DNA from: Phycisphaerales bacterium
Lineage (GTDB): Bacteria > Planctomycetota > Phycisphaerae > Phycisphaerales > UBA1924
Reading direction: 5' to 3'
Assembly (NCBI GenBank): GCA_020427635.1
Contig: JAGQOH010000026.1
Coordinates: 1 to 43,645 of the forward strand
Length of the DNA stretch: 43,645 bases
Below are positions 15,300 to 24,127 of the stretch, piece by piece. Numbering within the stretch: position 1 is the first letter of the stretch; each line of letters opens with the position of its first letter. Below the pieces are notes generated by a model, which saw nothing but the letters and a program-made list of their open reading frames with translations, was not told where the DNA came from and did no database searches. A program made the position numbers and the translations under genes.

Positions 15300-15827
15300 A
15301 TGAGTTCACCGTTGCATGTGTCATATCCGATTGGTCGGGCCGCGGAGAAGTGTGCCGCGACCGGGCATGTGTTTGAGCCGGGCGAGGCGCACATCGCATG
15401 TCTCATCGAATCGACGGAGCAGGAGGGGCTTGAACGGCGGGACTACACGCTCGATGCGTGGGCGACCTCGCGCCCCAAGGATGTGTTTGCGTTTTGGCGC
15501 GGCACGATCCCGGAGCCCGGCGCACCGAAGAGCACCATCGTGGGTGATGATGAGTTGTTTGACCTGCTGGACTCACTGGCGGACGCGGACGAGCCCAAAC
15601 GCCTGGCGTTTCGGTATGCGCTCGCACTGCTCATGGTGCGCAAGCGGTTGTTGCGGCAAGTGGGGCTGCGCGAGGCGAAGGGCGAGGATCCCGGAGCGCT
15701 GCTCGTGCGCCTGAAGGGCTCGGATCCGGAGTCAACGCCGATCGAGATTCTCAACCCGCCGCTCGATGCCGCGATCCTGGCGGACGTGGCGACGCAGCTC
15801 GAAGCGGTCGTGCGGAGCGCATCGTGA
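15300..15827 (+). CDS. conserved hypothetical protein (planctomycete type)
   Basis: This is a 175-residue soluble protein. The N-terminus has KCAATGHVFEPGEAHIACLIE, followed by RRDYTLDAWA, VFAFWRG and an Arg/Lys-rich helix FRYALALLMVRKRLL. I recognise this pattern as a planctomycete-conserved hypothetical usually found just before a lipoprotein gene, as here; no function is known. The two N-terminal Cys (about 18 and 33) might bind metal. Its start appears leaderless. Its TGA overlaps the next GTG start (GTGA), indicating coupled translation. Confidence 0.8.
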   Translation: MSSPLHVSYPIGRAAEKCAATGHVFEPGEAHIACLIESTEQEGLERRDYTLDAWATSRPKDVFAFWRGTIPEPGAPKSTIVGDDELFDLLDSLADADEPKRLAFRYALALLMVRKRLLRQVGLREAKGEDPGALLVRLKGSDPESTPIEILNPPLDAAILADVATQLEAVVRSAS

Positions 15828-16681
15828 ATGGGCGCGCACTGGCGATGTCGGTTGTGTGTGCCTTGGCTGTCTTGATGGCGTCGTGTGCGAGCGCTCGCAA
15901 GGCAGCGCCGGTTGAGCCCATCACCTATGAGGAATTGACGGCACGCTACAACGAGCGCACCGAATCACTGCAAGCGCTGCGCGGGCGAGGCGTTGTGAAC
16001 TTCCGATGGAAAGACGCACAGGGTGATGAGCAATGGGAGCAGGGGAATCTGGATATCCAGATCGTGCAACCCAGCCGCGTCGTGTTTCGCGTACACAAGC
16101 TTGGCGAGACGTTCCTGTGGGTGGGCTGTGACGAAGAGCGCTATTGGATGATTGACCTGTTGCGCGATGAGGACACGGTGGCATATGTGGGTCGACACGA
16201 TGCGTTGACAGCGGAGAAGGCGCAGGAGATCGGGCTGCTCGCGCCGCCACGCGACCTCGTGACGCTGATGGGGATTCGCTCGCTGCCGACATTTGATGGC
16301 CGCACCGCCGACCTACCCGAGGTTGAGACCACGGAGAGCGGCTGGCGGTTTGCGTTGCCCGCGGAGAGCGGCGCGCACTGGGTGTATGACGTGGACGGGC
16401 TCACCGCGCGCCCGACAGCGATTGAACTTGTCGATGCAAGAGGCGACCGTGTTGTTCGAGCGACGTTAGGCGACTATCAGCTGGTCGACATGACCGACAA
16501 GGCAAACATCGTGCATATGGCGATGGATGTTGAGATCGACTATCCGGAAGGCGCTGCGTCCATGCGGATCGATCTGGACAGCGCCAATGACGAGCCGCCG
16601 CGGAATCGGGCGTTTGATTTCGAGCGGCTTGTCGATGCGCTTCGGCCCATGCGCACCCTAGACCTGGATGCTGAGCCATGA
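15824..16681 (+). CDS. outer-membrane/envelope lipoprotein, LolA-like
   Basis: This 285-residue protein has an N-terminal hydrophobic segment ending in a lipobox-like LMASC (Cys about 21), so it is probably lipidated. The mature part begins YEELTARYNERTESLQALRG and has beta-strand-rich stretches (VVNFRWKD, GNLDIQIVQPSRVVFRVHKLG) typical of LolA/LolB-like half-barrel proteins; this is a fold guess. GTG at 15824 overlaps the previous stop. The ATG of the next gene overlaps this stop too, so 15300-18144 is a tightly coupled three-gene operon. Confidence 0.75.
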   Translation: MNGRALAMSVVCALAVLMASCASARKAAPVEPITYEELTARYNERTESLQALRGRGVVNFRWKDAQGDEQWEQGNLDIQIVQPSRVVFRVHKLGETFLWVGCDEERYWMIDLLRDEDTVAYVGRHDALTAEKAQEIGLLAPPRDLVTLMGIRSLPTFDGRTADLPEVETTESGWRFALPAESGAHWVYDVDGLTARPTAIELVDARGDRVVRATLGDYQLVDMTDKANIVHMAMDVEIDYPEGAASMRIDLDSANDEPPRNRAFDFERLVDALRPMRTLDLDAEP

Positions 16682-18144
16682 TGCGCCGATGGGCGGGCAT
16701 GGTCGTCGCGCTTGCGATGATGTTGTGCGCTGTGCGTGTGACGGCCGCGAATTCTGAGGCGGATGGCTCGGCCATTGCAGTTGTTGAGCGCGATGGCGGC
16801 GGGTCTGCGGTGGTGTACATCGAGGGCGGCGCCCCGCCTCGCATGCATGTGATGTATGAGCTTGGCGAGCGACCCATGGCGTGGGCGAGCACGCCTGACG
16901 ACATCGTGATGGTCTTTGCCGCGACAAGCGCGGAGGACACGGCATCGGTGCATCCGGTGCGCCGCGTCCGCATGGTGCATGACGCCTGGGACGTTGTCTC
17001 GCCAGGCGAGCTGGAGCCATTGACCCCGATCCCGGCGTTTGCGGGGCGCGCCGCAGTCGCAATTGCTGGCGAGGATCTGTTCGTGTTGGCGGGGATTGGT
17101 GAATCAGGCAAGAAACTGCTGCACCTTGATGGTGGAGCGTGGAGTGAGCTGGCGGCGGGCACTGTGAGCGCGCACCCATGGGATGGCGTGATTGGCTGGG
17201 GTCATGCCGCGGCGCTGACCTGGGCGGATGGCGCAGAGGTCATCGTGCAACCGGTCGGCGGTGCACAGGATGCGGGCGAGGCCCTGCGCGCGCCGTGCAA
17301 AGGGCCCGTGCGTGTGATGAGTGTTGGACGACAAGTGGTGGCGTATGCGACGCCACCCGCACTCGCCGGCGCACCATATCGAGGCGAAGCGAGGCTGTGG
17401 CTGGTGCGCCCAGGGCAGGTCGTGGACGTCGCGAAGGTGCCGGAGGTTCTGTCGGGGTCTCACGCGCTGCAGTGGGGAGATGACGCGATCCTGCTGACGG
17501 CGATCGCACCTTCGGGCACGGCGCTGGATGTCACGGTCGTCGAACTGGATGGAAAGATTGGCTATCGCGGAACGATTGGCGTTGCCACGCTGCTCGCCTC
17601 GGCCGAGCTGCAGGTCTTGCTGCTCATCATGGTGTCGATGGGACTCACCGTCGCGCTGTATGTGTTGCGGCGGGAGTCGTCGGTGCACGCGCCGACGCAC
17701 TTTCCGACAGGGATGGCCTTGGCGGATCCGCTCCGTCGATTGATGGCTGCGACGATGGACGGCTCGCTGTCGATCATCGTGATCGCGCTGCTTTGGCCTG
17801 GCGATGTGAATGTGATGACGGCGCCATTGCAGGCGGTGGTGACCAAGCTTGGCGTGTGGCCACTTGTGGGGGCGATGGCGCTCACCGCGCTGCACATGGG
17901 CGTGGCGGAAGCGATTGCCGGCACGACGTTGGGCAAGGCCTTGCTGGGCTGTCGCACGGTGGACCGGTTTGGCCGCCGCGTCGGCGTCGGACGGGCGTTC
18001 GCTCGATCTGCAGCGAAGGCGGCGTGCCCAATGTTGGCTCTGTTTGTCATGGGGAGCCCGGCGCTGCCACACCCGGGCGCCTTCGGGACGTACACGGTGT
18101 TGCGCGGAACCGGGCAACCTCGGCGCGAGGATGCCGAAGCGTAG
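16678..18144 (+). CDS. membrane protein with extracytoplasmic domain and C-terminal RDD domain
   Basis: This 488-residue protein has an N-terminal signal or anchor (about 5-22), an extracytoplasmic beta-rich region (about 25-305) with propeller-like repeats (e.g. AAVAIAGEDLFVLAGIGE), a transmembrane helix (about 311-331), then an RDD domain (about 345-485). The RDD part shows RRLMAATMDG, TTLGKALLGCRTVDRFG and GVGRAFARSAAK. RDD proteins are small membrane proteins of poorly known, sometimes transport-related, roles. The coupling with a lipoprotein gene hints at a shared envelope job. The ATG overlaps the preceding TGA. Confidence 0.8.
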   Translation: MMRRWAGMVVALAMMLCAVRVTAANSEADGSAIAVVERDGGGSAVVYIEGGAPPRMHVMYELGERPMAWASTPDDIVMVFAATSAEDTASVHPVRRVRMVHDAWDVVSPGELEPLTPIPAFAGRAAVAIAGEDLFVLAGIGESGKKLLHLDGGAWSELAAGTVSAHPWDGVIGWGHAAALTWADGAEVIVQPVGGAQDAGEALRAPCKGPVRVMSVGRQVVAYATPPALAGAPYRGEARLWLVRPGQVVDVAKVPEVLSGSHALQWGDDAILLTAIAPSGTALDVTVVELDGKIGYRGTIGVATLLASAELQVLLLIMVSMGLTVALYVLRRESSVHAPTHFPTGMALADPLRRLMAATMDGSLSIIVIALLWPGDVNVMTAPLQAVVTKLGVWPLVGAMALTALHMGVAEAIAGTTLGKALLGCRTVDRFGRRVGVGRAFARSAAKAACPMLALFVMGSPALPHPGAFGTYTVLRGTGQPRREDAEA

Positions 18145-18221
18145 CGCAACTCATGCGCCCAATGAGCGTGTCCGCGCTTCCGTGGGAGGCGAATCGGGGT
18201 CATGAGCCGATAGCTGGTGAG

Positions 18222-18240
18222 AGGCGTCAGCGTGACGCCT
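18222..18240. repeat. perfect 8-bp inverted repeat before the TPR gene
   Basis: AGGCGTCA (18222-18229), GCG, TGACGCCT (18233-18240). It lies 78 bases after the RDD gene and 31 bases before the TPR gene start. There is no T-run, so it is not a typical intrinsic terminator; an operator or 5' leader hairpin is possible. Confidence 0.45.
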
Positions 18241-18271
18241 GCTGTGGTCGTGCGCGCGGAGGCGTTGGCAG

Positions 18272-20833
18272 GTGGCCAAGGGCGACGACAAGAAGAAGAA
18301 GGGCGAAGAGCCTGAGGCGCCAGCAGAGGAGACCAGCGAGTCCAAAGTCTCGCTGCTTTCCAAGCTGAAGGGCAAGGCGCCTGCGGTGTCGTTGCCCAAG
18401 CCCGAGCCGCTGCGCGGGCCGCGCGACTATTGGCAGGTGCCGGTGTTGCTTGCGGGCGCTGTGATGATCCTGCTTGGCGCGAGGCTGTGGGTGGCCGAGG
18501 CGCCGGGGCCAGACTTTCAAGGCGCGCTGAGTTCCGTGGACGAGGCGATCGCGGCTCGGCAATACGACCGGGCGATTGAGATTCTGAACGATCCGTTGGC
18601 TGCGTTCATCCTGTCGGACGCGGCAACGCTGAGTGATCGCGGGCGATATGACGTGCTGTCAGGCGATGCGCTGTACTACGCGCAGAAGGCCCGAGAGATT
18701 TCGCTTCCCGAGAATAATGAGCGCATCGTGGCGTATTACCGCGAAGCGCGCGAGCAATACCTCACGCCATTGACACCCCGGCAGACAGCGAATCTTGCGG
18801 ACACGCTGCTCGCCATGGGGCAGACCGAGGAGGCGCTGCAGGAAGTTCGTGAGCTTGGACCGGAGCATGCGGACGTGCGTTTTGGTGTGTACCGGGCGGT
18901 AGTGGACCAGTCGCTGAATCAAGCCGAGCCTTTGGTCGATGACAAACAACTGACGCAACTGCTCAACGAGATGCGCGAAGATCCGGGAGCGTCGCCCGAA
19001 GTTCGCGTGTGGGTCGTGACACAGCAAACGCGGATGCGCATGCGTGGGGGCTACATCGAAGAAGCCATCGAGCGTTTGCTTCCGGAGATTCAATCATTGC
19101 CGACACGACAGTCGGCAGAGGCAGGCCGACTGTTTGTGCTGCTTGCGCAGGCGTATTTCGAGCTTGGGTTGACGGAGGCCGCCAAAGAACATGTCTCGCG
19201 CGCCGCGGGGCTGCTCCCCACGAGCGACCCCGCTTTTGCGCAGGGCGAAGTGCTGCAGGCGCGCATCTTGCAGGTGGAGGGCCAGCCCGAGGAAGCGCGC
19301 GATCGATTCGCCAGTGTCGCAACGCGCTTCCCGCAGACGGCGGCTGGCGTCACGGCGTGGCTTGGACTGGGCGAAATTGAAGCGGAGCTTGCGCACTACC
19401 GTGTGTCGCTCGACGCGTACCTGCAGGTGATTGCCTCAGCCGAGCGAGGTGACCCCTTGGGCGAACTTGGGCGCGATGGGATCGAAGCGTCGTTGCTCAA
19501 GCAGTACACACGCCTTTCGCTTGAGGGTGTGCATGACACGGCGCTGCGGTACGCGGAACTGATCCTGCGCTTGTATGGCGACAATCCCTCGGCAGCAGCG
19601 GTGTTCCGCGTGGCCGAGGCGCACCGAGCGCGCTCGGAGCAGTTGCTCGAACATGTGCCGCAGACCGCCGATGGTCTGCCCGACTTCACGCGAATCGATC
19701 CGATCACCATGGAAGAGGCGAGGTCGCACTCGTACAAGGCGGCACAGCTGTATCGCCAGCATGCACGCATGGTCGCGCTCGCAGATGCAGAGGCTTCGGC
19801 GGCGAGCTTGTGGCTTGCAGCAGACGGGTATGACCGGGCGGGCGAAGACATCGAAGCGCGCAAGGCCTTTGCAGAGTATGTCCAGACGCGCCCGGACGAC
19901 GTGCGCGCCATCGAAGCGCGGTATCGACTGGCCCGCGTGAATCAGGCGCGCGGCGAGTACGCAGCGGCGGTCGAACTGTTCGAGAAGGTGCAGGAGCTCG
20001 AGCCAACAAGTGTGTGGGCGTATCGCAGCTATGTGCCACTGTCACAGTGTTTGTTGCTTTCTGGCGCCGACCACGCCGCGGAGCGCGCCGAGGCAAAGCT
20101 GTTGGATGTGCTCGAGGGCGGGCTCTTCGAGCCGGACGCGATCGAGTTCAAGGCGGCCCTGGTCGAGCTTGGGTTGTTGTATCGGCGTACCGAGCGCTAT
20201 CCGGAGGCGATCGAGCGGCTGTCTGCTGCGATGACGCGCTTCCCGGAATTGCAACACGACCCGCAATTGCTGTTTGCGCTGGCGGATGCAAATCGCGGGT
20301 CGGGCACACAGATTGCCGATGCCCTGCGCGGCACGCTGCCCCGGTCGGAGCAGGTGCGACTCAGCAAGCTGCGCGAGGAACGCCTCATCGAGGCATTGGG
20401 CGAGTATGACCAGGTGGCCCAGGCCCTCGACGCCGGTGAGAAGCGCCGGACCGACCTGGAGAAGCTCATCAGGCGGAACGCGATGTTCTATCGCGGCGAC
20501 TGCGCGTATGACCTTGGGCGCCACTTGAAGGGGCGCGATGCGGAGCGGTCTCGGACCTATTTCACTGAGGCGATTCGGTTCTACGATGCAGCGGCGCAGA
20601 AGTATTCGGATGACGCATCCTCACTCGTTGCCATGGTGCAGATCGTGAACTGCCACGCGGCACTGGGGAACTGGCGCGAAGCGAAGACGGCGCAGGTGCG
20701 CGCGCGATCGCGCCTCAATGAGTTGCCGCCCGAGGCATTTGAAAACGCCGAACTTCCAATGAGCCGGGCCCACTGGGAAGAGTGGCTCGAGTCGACCATC
20801 CAGCTCGAGAAGATGGCGTCGGCCCAGCCGTAG
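18272..20833 (+). CDS. membrane-anchored TPR-repeat protein
   Basis: This is an 853-residue protein. A charged N-terminus (MAKGDDKKKKGEEPEAP, about 50 residues) precedes one transmembrane helix (about 54-74, VPVLLAGAVMILLGARLWV), so the bulk lies outside the cytoplasm. The rest is almost wholly TPR-like helical repeats (e.g. QYDRAIEILND, GQTEEALQEVRELG, GQPEEARDRFASVATRFPQTA, GEYAAAVELFEKVQELEP). GTG at 18272 is chosen with GGAGG about ten bases upstream. It probably works as a scaffold in the envelope. It lies before the flagellar genes but with a 158-base gap, so a flagellar role is not shown. Confidence 0.8.
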   Translation: MAKGDDKKKKGEEPEAPAEETSESKVSLLSKLKGKAPAVSLPKPEPLRGPRDYWQVPVLLAGAVMILLGARLWVAEAPGPDFQGALSSVDEAIAARQYDRAIEILNDPLAAFILSDAATLSDRGRYDVLSGDALYYAQKAREISLPENNERIVAYYREAREQYLTPLTPRQTANLADTLLAMGQTEEALQEVRELGPEHADVRFGVYRAVVDQSLNQAEPLVDDKQLTQLLNEMREDPGASPEVRVWVVTQQTRMRMRGGYIEEAIERLLPEIQSLPTRQSAEAGRLFVLLAQAYFELGLTEAAKEHVSRAAGLLPTSDPAFAQGEVLQARILQVEGQPEEARDRFASVATRFPQTAAGVTAWLGLGEIEAELAHYRVSLDAYLQVIASAERGDPLGELGRDGIEASLLKQYTRLSLEGVHDTALRYAELILRLYGDNPSAAAVFRVAEAHRARSEQLLEHVPQTADGLPDFTRIDPITMEEARSHSYKAAQLYRQHARMVALADAEASAASLWLAADGYDRAGEDIEARKAFAEYVQTRPDDVRAIEARYRLARVNQARGEYAAAVELFEKVQELEPTSVWAYRSYVPLSQCLLLSGADHAAERAEAKLLDVLEGGLFEPDAIEFKAALVELGLLYRRTERYPEAIERLSAAMTRFPELQHDPQLLFALADANRGSGTQIADALRGTLPRSEQVRLSKLREERLIEALGEYDQVAQALDAGEKRRTDLEKLIRRNAMFYRGDCAYDLGRHLKGRDAERSRTYFTEAIRFYDAAAQKYSDDASSLVAMVQIVNCHAALGNWREAKTAQVRARSRLNELPPEAFENAELPMSRAHWEEWLESTIQLEKMASAQP

Positions 20834-20991
20834 GCTACGTGGTCAGCGTGTGACGAGCAGGATTTGCGCGTCGGCGAAATCTGCATGTGATCGATTGGAA
20901 GCGTCGAAGAAGCAAGCGGCGAGGGTGTTCTGTTCGCCAAGTTTGCGCAAGGATTGCGCGACACAACGGCTTCGTTGGGCGGAGGGCTAGG

Positions 20992-21534
20992 ATGGCCGGG
21001 ACATGGTCGAATGCGCGAGGCAACGGGCGCGGCAATGGGGCCGCGGTGGCGTTGCAGGCGCATGAGAAGGCGTCTGATTGGGCGCCGCGACTCGAACACA
21101 TCCTGCACAAGCAGTTGGAGCTGTATCGCCAGCTGGCCGCCCTTTCCACGCGCCAACAGGCGCTGATTGCCCAAGACCAGACCGACGGGCTCATGGCGCT
21201 GCTCACCGATCGGCAGCGCGTGATCGACCAGATTTCCGAAGTGAACCGTGAGGTCGAGCCGTTCGCCACGCAGTGGACGTCGCTCGTCGGGCAACTGGAG
21301 GCAGAACCGCGGCAGCGGCTTGGCCTATTGCTCGAAGAGTTGGATCAGCTCGTTGCCGAGATCACTTCGCGCGATGAGCAGGATCGCAAGGTGTTGGAGT
21401 CGCGCCGCGCCGAGGCTTCCGATGCGCTTGACGATGTGTCGCGCAAACGGGCGGCCCTGGGTGCATATGGTGGGCCACGCCCAGGCGTGCAAACGACGCA
21501 TGTGACACCTCGATATCAGGATCGCAAGGGATGA
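20992..21534 (+). CDS. flgN: FlgN-like flagellar export chaperone
   Basis: This is a 180-residue, highly helical protein with long heptad-like stretches (LYRQLAALSTRQQALIAQD, LLLEELDQLVAEI, RDEQDRKVLESRR), the profile of FlgN/FlgN-like chaperones that hold hook-filament junction proteins for export. ATG at 20992 has GGAGGG five bases upstream, better than the longer frame opening at 20887. It heads the flagellar cluster and overlaps the following kinase (ATGA). Sequence identity to FlgN is weak by eye, so another flagellar coiled-coil protein is possible. Confidence 0.6.
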   Translation: MAGTWSNARGNGRGNGAAVALQAHEKASDWAPRLEHILHKQLELYRQLAALSTRQQALIAQDQTDGLMALLTDRQRVIDQISEVNREVEPFATQWTSLVGQLEAEPRQRLGLLLEELDQLVAEITSRDEQDRKVLESRRAEASDALDDVSRKRAALGAYGGPRPGVQTTHVTPRYQDRKG

Positions 21535-22520
21535 AGGGAGTAGCGGTCCAAGTTGAGGTAAAGGACCCACCGGTCGCCGCGCGCGAGGCGGAGCTGGCGA
21601 CTCTCATCGAGTCGTTCAATGGCGCGGTCGCCCACCTGACGGCGACGCACGAGCAATTGCAGGGCGAGGTGTCGCGACTCAAGGGTGAGCTCGCGGGGGC
21701 CCGGTCGCAACTGCATCGGGCGCGGGAACTTGCCGCACTTGGCGAGATGGCGGCCGGCATCGCCCATGAGGTGCGGAACCCACTTGGATCGATCCGGCTC
21801 TATGCCGAGGCATTGGCGCAAGACTTGCGCGATCGCCCGCAGGAGCGCGGCGTCGCCGAACGCATTGTGCGGTGCGTGAGTCATCTCAACGCGGTCGTGG
21901 GAGATGTGCTGGCGTTCTCACGTGAGATGGTGCTTGAGCCAGAACAGCAAGATGCCCATGAATTGTGCGAAGCGGCGCAGGAGTTGTGCGCGGCGAGTGC
22001 CGAGGGCGCCGAGGTGACCCTACGTGTGCCGCGATCGGCGTCGCAATGCTTCGTTGTGTGCGATCGCGGCTACGTGCTGCAGGCGCTGGGCAATGTGATT
22101 CGCAATGCGTGTGAAGCCGCGGGTGAAGCGCCGGGCGAGCGCATCGTTGAGGTGCGGGTAGTCGAGCGGCCCTTGCGGCGCGCCGATGGCAGCGCGTGCG
22201 ATGCCGTGGCGTTTGTCGTGTGCGACACCGGGGCTGGCGTGTCCGAGGCGGTGCGCGAGCGGATGTTCAATCCCTTCTTCACGACGCGGAAGGCGGGCAC
22301 CGGGCTCGGCCTTGCGATCGTCCACCGGATTGTGGACGCCCATGGCGGGGCCGTGTCTATCCACAATCGAGCCGATGCCGAGGGCGGCGGCGCGGTCGTG
22401 GCGTGCGATTTCCCCCAAGCGGGGCCCAAGGCCCCCACAAACGTGGTTGGATTGGGTACAGTCGAGGCTCGCCTGGCGCAGGATGCGCAGGCCCAAAGCG
22501 TAGGAGGCGCAGCGGCATGA
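21531..22520 (+). CDS. sensor histidine kinase of the flagellar two-component pair (FlrB/FleS-like)
   Basis: This 329-residue soluble kinase has no transmembrane segment. An N-terminal coiled coil (about 15-75) leads to the H box GIAHEVRNPLGSIRLYAE, then the N box LGNVIRNACEAAGE, the G1 box CDTGAGV, FNPFFTTRKAGTGLGLAIV, and a C-terminal tail. All sites needed for phosphorylation are present. It sits directly before a sigma54 activator with an overlapping start, so it is its cognate kinase by location. In gammaproteobacteria such cytoplasmic kinases (FlrB, FleS) time flagellar gene expression by assembly state; that role is inferred. Confidence 0.9.
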   Translation: MKGVAVQVEVKDPPVAAREAELATLIESFNGAVAHLTATHEQLQGEVSRLKGELAGARSQLHRARELAALGEMAAGIAHEVRNPLGSIRLYAEALAQDLRDRPQERGVAERIVRCVSHLNAVVGDVLAFSREMVLEPEQQDAHELCEAAQELCAASAEGAEVTLRVPRSASQCFVVCDRGYVLQALGNVIRNACEAAGEAPGERIVEVRVVERPLRRADGSACDAVAFVVCDTGAGVSEAVRERMFNPFFTTRKAGTGLGLAIVHRIVDAHGGAVSIHNRADAEGGGAVVACDFPQAGPKAPTNVVGLGTVEARLAQDAQAQSVGGAAA

Positions 22521-24064
22521 CCACCGTGCTGGTCGTCGATGACAAGGAATCACTGCGGGACAGTGTTGGCTTCACGCTTCAGCGCGCGGGCTTCGTGGTG
22601 CTTTCGGCACCCGACGGCAAAGCGGCTGTTGAGATCGCTGCCAAGCGCCGGCCCGATGCAGTGGTGACCGATCTGAAAATGCCCGGGATGACGGGAGTGG
22701 AACTCATCGGCGCGCTCCGCGAACTCGATGAAGATCTGCCCATCGTCCTCATGACCGCATACGGCACAGTCGAAACGGCGGTGCAAGCGATCAAGAGCGG
22801 GGCGTTTGATTACATCACCAAACCCTTTGAGGGCGATGAGCTCGTAATCGCGGTCAAGCGCGCGATCGAGCATCAGGCACTCAAGAAGGAGAACGCGATT
22901 CTCCGGGCCGAGCGCACGCCCGTGAGCGCGAACAGATCTACCGTGCCCGCGGCGAACACAGGCCCGGAACGCACGGGCCTCGATCGCCTGCTGGGCGAAT
23001 CGGCGGCGATGCGCGAACTCAAGGCGCGCTTGCGCGCCGTGGCCGCCTCGCAGGGCACCGTGCTCATTTCTGGCGAATCGGGCACGGGCAAGGAAGTCGT
23101 CGCTCGCGCGCTGCATGACATGTCGGCGCGCGGCGCCTCACCCTTCCTTGCGGTGAACTGCGCCGCCATGAGCGAGTCGCTGCTCGAAAGCGAGCTCTTC
23201 GGCCATGAGCGCGGGGCGTTCACCGGTGCTGAGCAGTTGCGCAAGGGTCGCTTCGAGCTTTCCGATGGCGGCACGCTGCTGCTCGATGAAATCTCCGAAG
23301 TCAAGCCGCAGATCCAGGCGAAGCTGCTGCGCGTGCTGCAGGAACGCGCCTTTGAGCGCGTCGGCTCGAGCCGCACCATGGGCATTGATGTCCGCGTGAT
23401 CGCGACCACCAACCGTGACCTGGCGCACGAGGTCGCGGTGGGGGGCTTCAGGCAGGACCTGTTCTATCGCCTGAATGTGTTGCCGCTGCGCCTGCCGCCC
23501 TTGCGTGATCGCATTGAAGACGTGGCCCAACTCGCGCCGCACTTCGTGCGCGAGATCGCCGCGCGTGAAGGACGCTCAATTCGGCGAGTCTCCGCGGAAG
23601 CCGTTGAACTGATGATGGCGTATGCATGGCCCGGCAACGTGCGCGAGTTGCAGAATCTCTGCGAGCGAGCGGTCGTGCTGTGCCAGGGCGAAGAGATCGA
23701 CGCCGATCTCATTCGGCACTGGCTCACTGGGCCTGGCACGCCAGTGCGTGCGATGCGCGCCCGTCCCAAGTTTGCCTCGGAGAATGGGCACTTCCATGGC
23801 CCGACTCCAGTTGGCGATGGGCCCATCGAGGTCTCGAGCATCGTCGAAGCGAAGCCCCACGTTTCGCCCGCCCGTGTGCTGGCGGCCTCCATGGTCGCGC
23901 CGACCCCCCTCGAGGACATCGAGCGGGAAGTCATCGTCGAGACCCTCGGGCGCTTCAATGGCCATCGCGTGAAGACCGCCAAGGCCCTCGGGATTGGCGT
24001 GCGGACCCTCGGGCTCAAGCTCAAGAAGTGGAAAGAGCTCGAACTCGTCGAAGCGAATCTGTAA
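22517..24064 (+). CDS. NtrC-family sigma54-dependent response regulator (FlrC/FleR-like)
   Basis: This 515-residue protein has three domains: a receiver (VLVVDDKES, phosphoacceptor in VVTDLKMPGMTG, YITKPFEG), an AAA+ domain (Walker A GESGTGKE, ELFGHERGAFTGAEQ, Walker B GGTLLLDEIS, AYAWPGNVRELQNL) and a C-terminal Fis-type helix-turn-helix (NGHRVKTAKALGIGVRTLGLK). The intact GAFTGA loop means it can contact sigma54. AGGAGG precedes the ATG, which overlaps the kinase stop. A sigma54-type promoter lies 36 bases after its stop codon, before flgB. It very likely switches on the basal-body genes. Confidence 0.95.
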   Translation: MTTVLVVDDKESLRDSVGFTLQRAGFVVLSAPDGKAAVEIAAKRRPDAVVTDLKMPGMTGVELIGALRELDEDLPIVLMTAYGTVETAVQAIKSGAFDYITKPFEGDELVIAVKRAIEHQALKKENAILRAERTPVSANRSTVPAANTGPERTGLDRLLGESAAMRELKARLRAVAASQGTVLISGESGTGKEVVARALHDMSARGASPFLAVNCAAMSESLLESELFGHERGAFTGAEQLRKGRFELSDGGTLLLDEISEVKPQIQAKLLRVLQERAFERVGSSRTMGIDVRVIATTNRDLAHEVAVGGFRQDLFYRLNVLPLRLPPLRDRIEDVAQLAPHFVREIAAREGRSIRRVSAEAVELMMAYAWPGNVRELQNLCERAVVLCQGEEIDADLIRHWLTGPGTPVRAMRARPKFASENGHFHGPTPVGDGPIEVSSIVEAKPHVSPARVLAASMVAPTPLEDIEREVIVETLGRFNGHRVKTAKALGIGVRTLGLKLKKWKELELVEANL

Positions 24065-24099
24065 GACGACGGCAGCCGACGAGCCAGGCCAATCCGGTC

Positions 24100-24114
24100 T
24101 GGCCCGTTGGTTGC
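24100..24114 (+). promoter_or_regulatory. sigma54-type -24/-12 promoter before flgB
   Basis: TGGCCCGTTGGTTGC fits TGGCACG-N4-TTGC with one mismatch (A to C) and the right ten bases between GG and GC. The predicted start (about 12 bases past the GC) falls at about 24126, two bases before the flgB ATG. The GGAAGG sequence at 24115-24120 would then lie upstream of the transcript. The neighbouring activator gene strengthens the call. Confidence 0.75.
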
Positions 24115-24127
24115 GGAAGGTTGCGCC

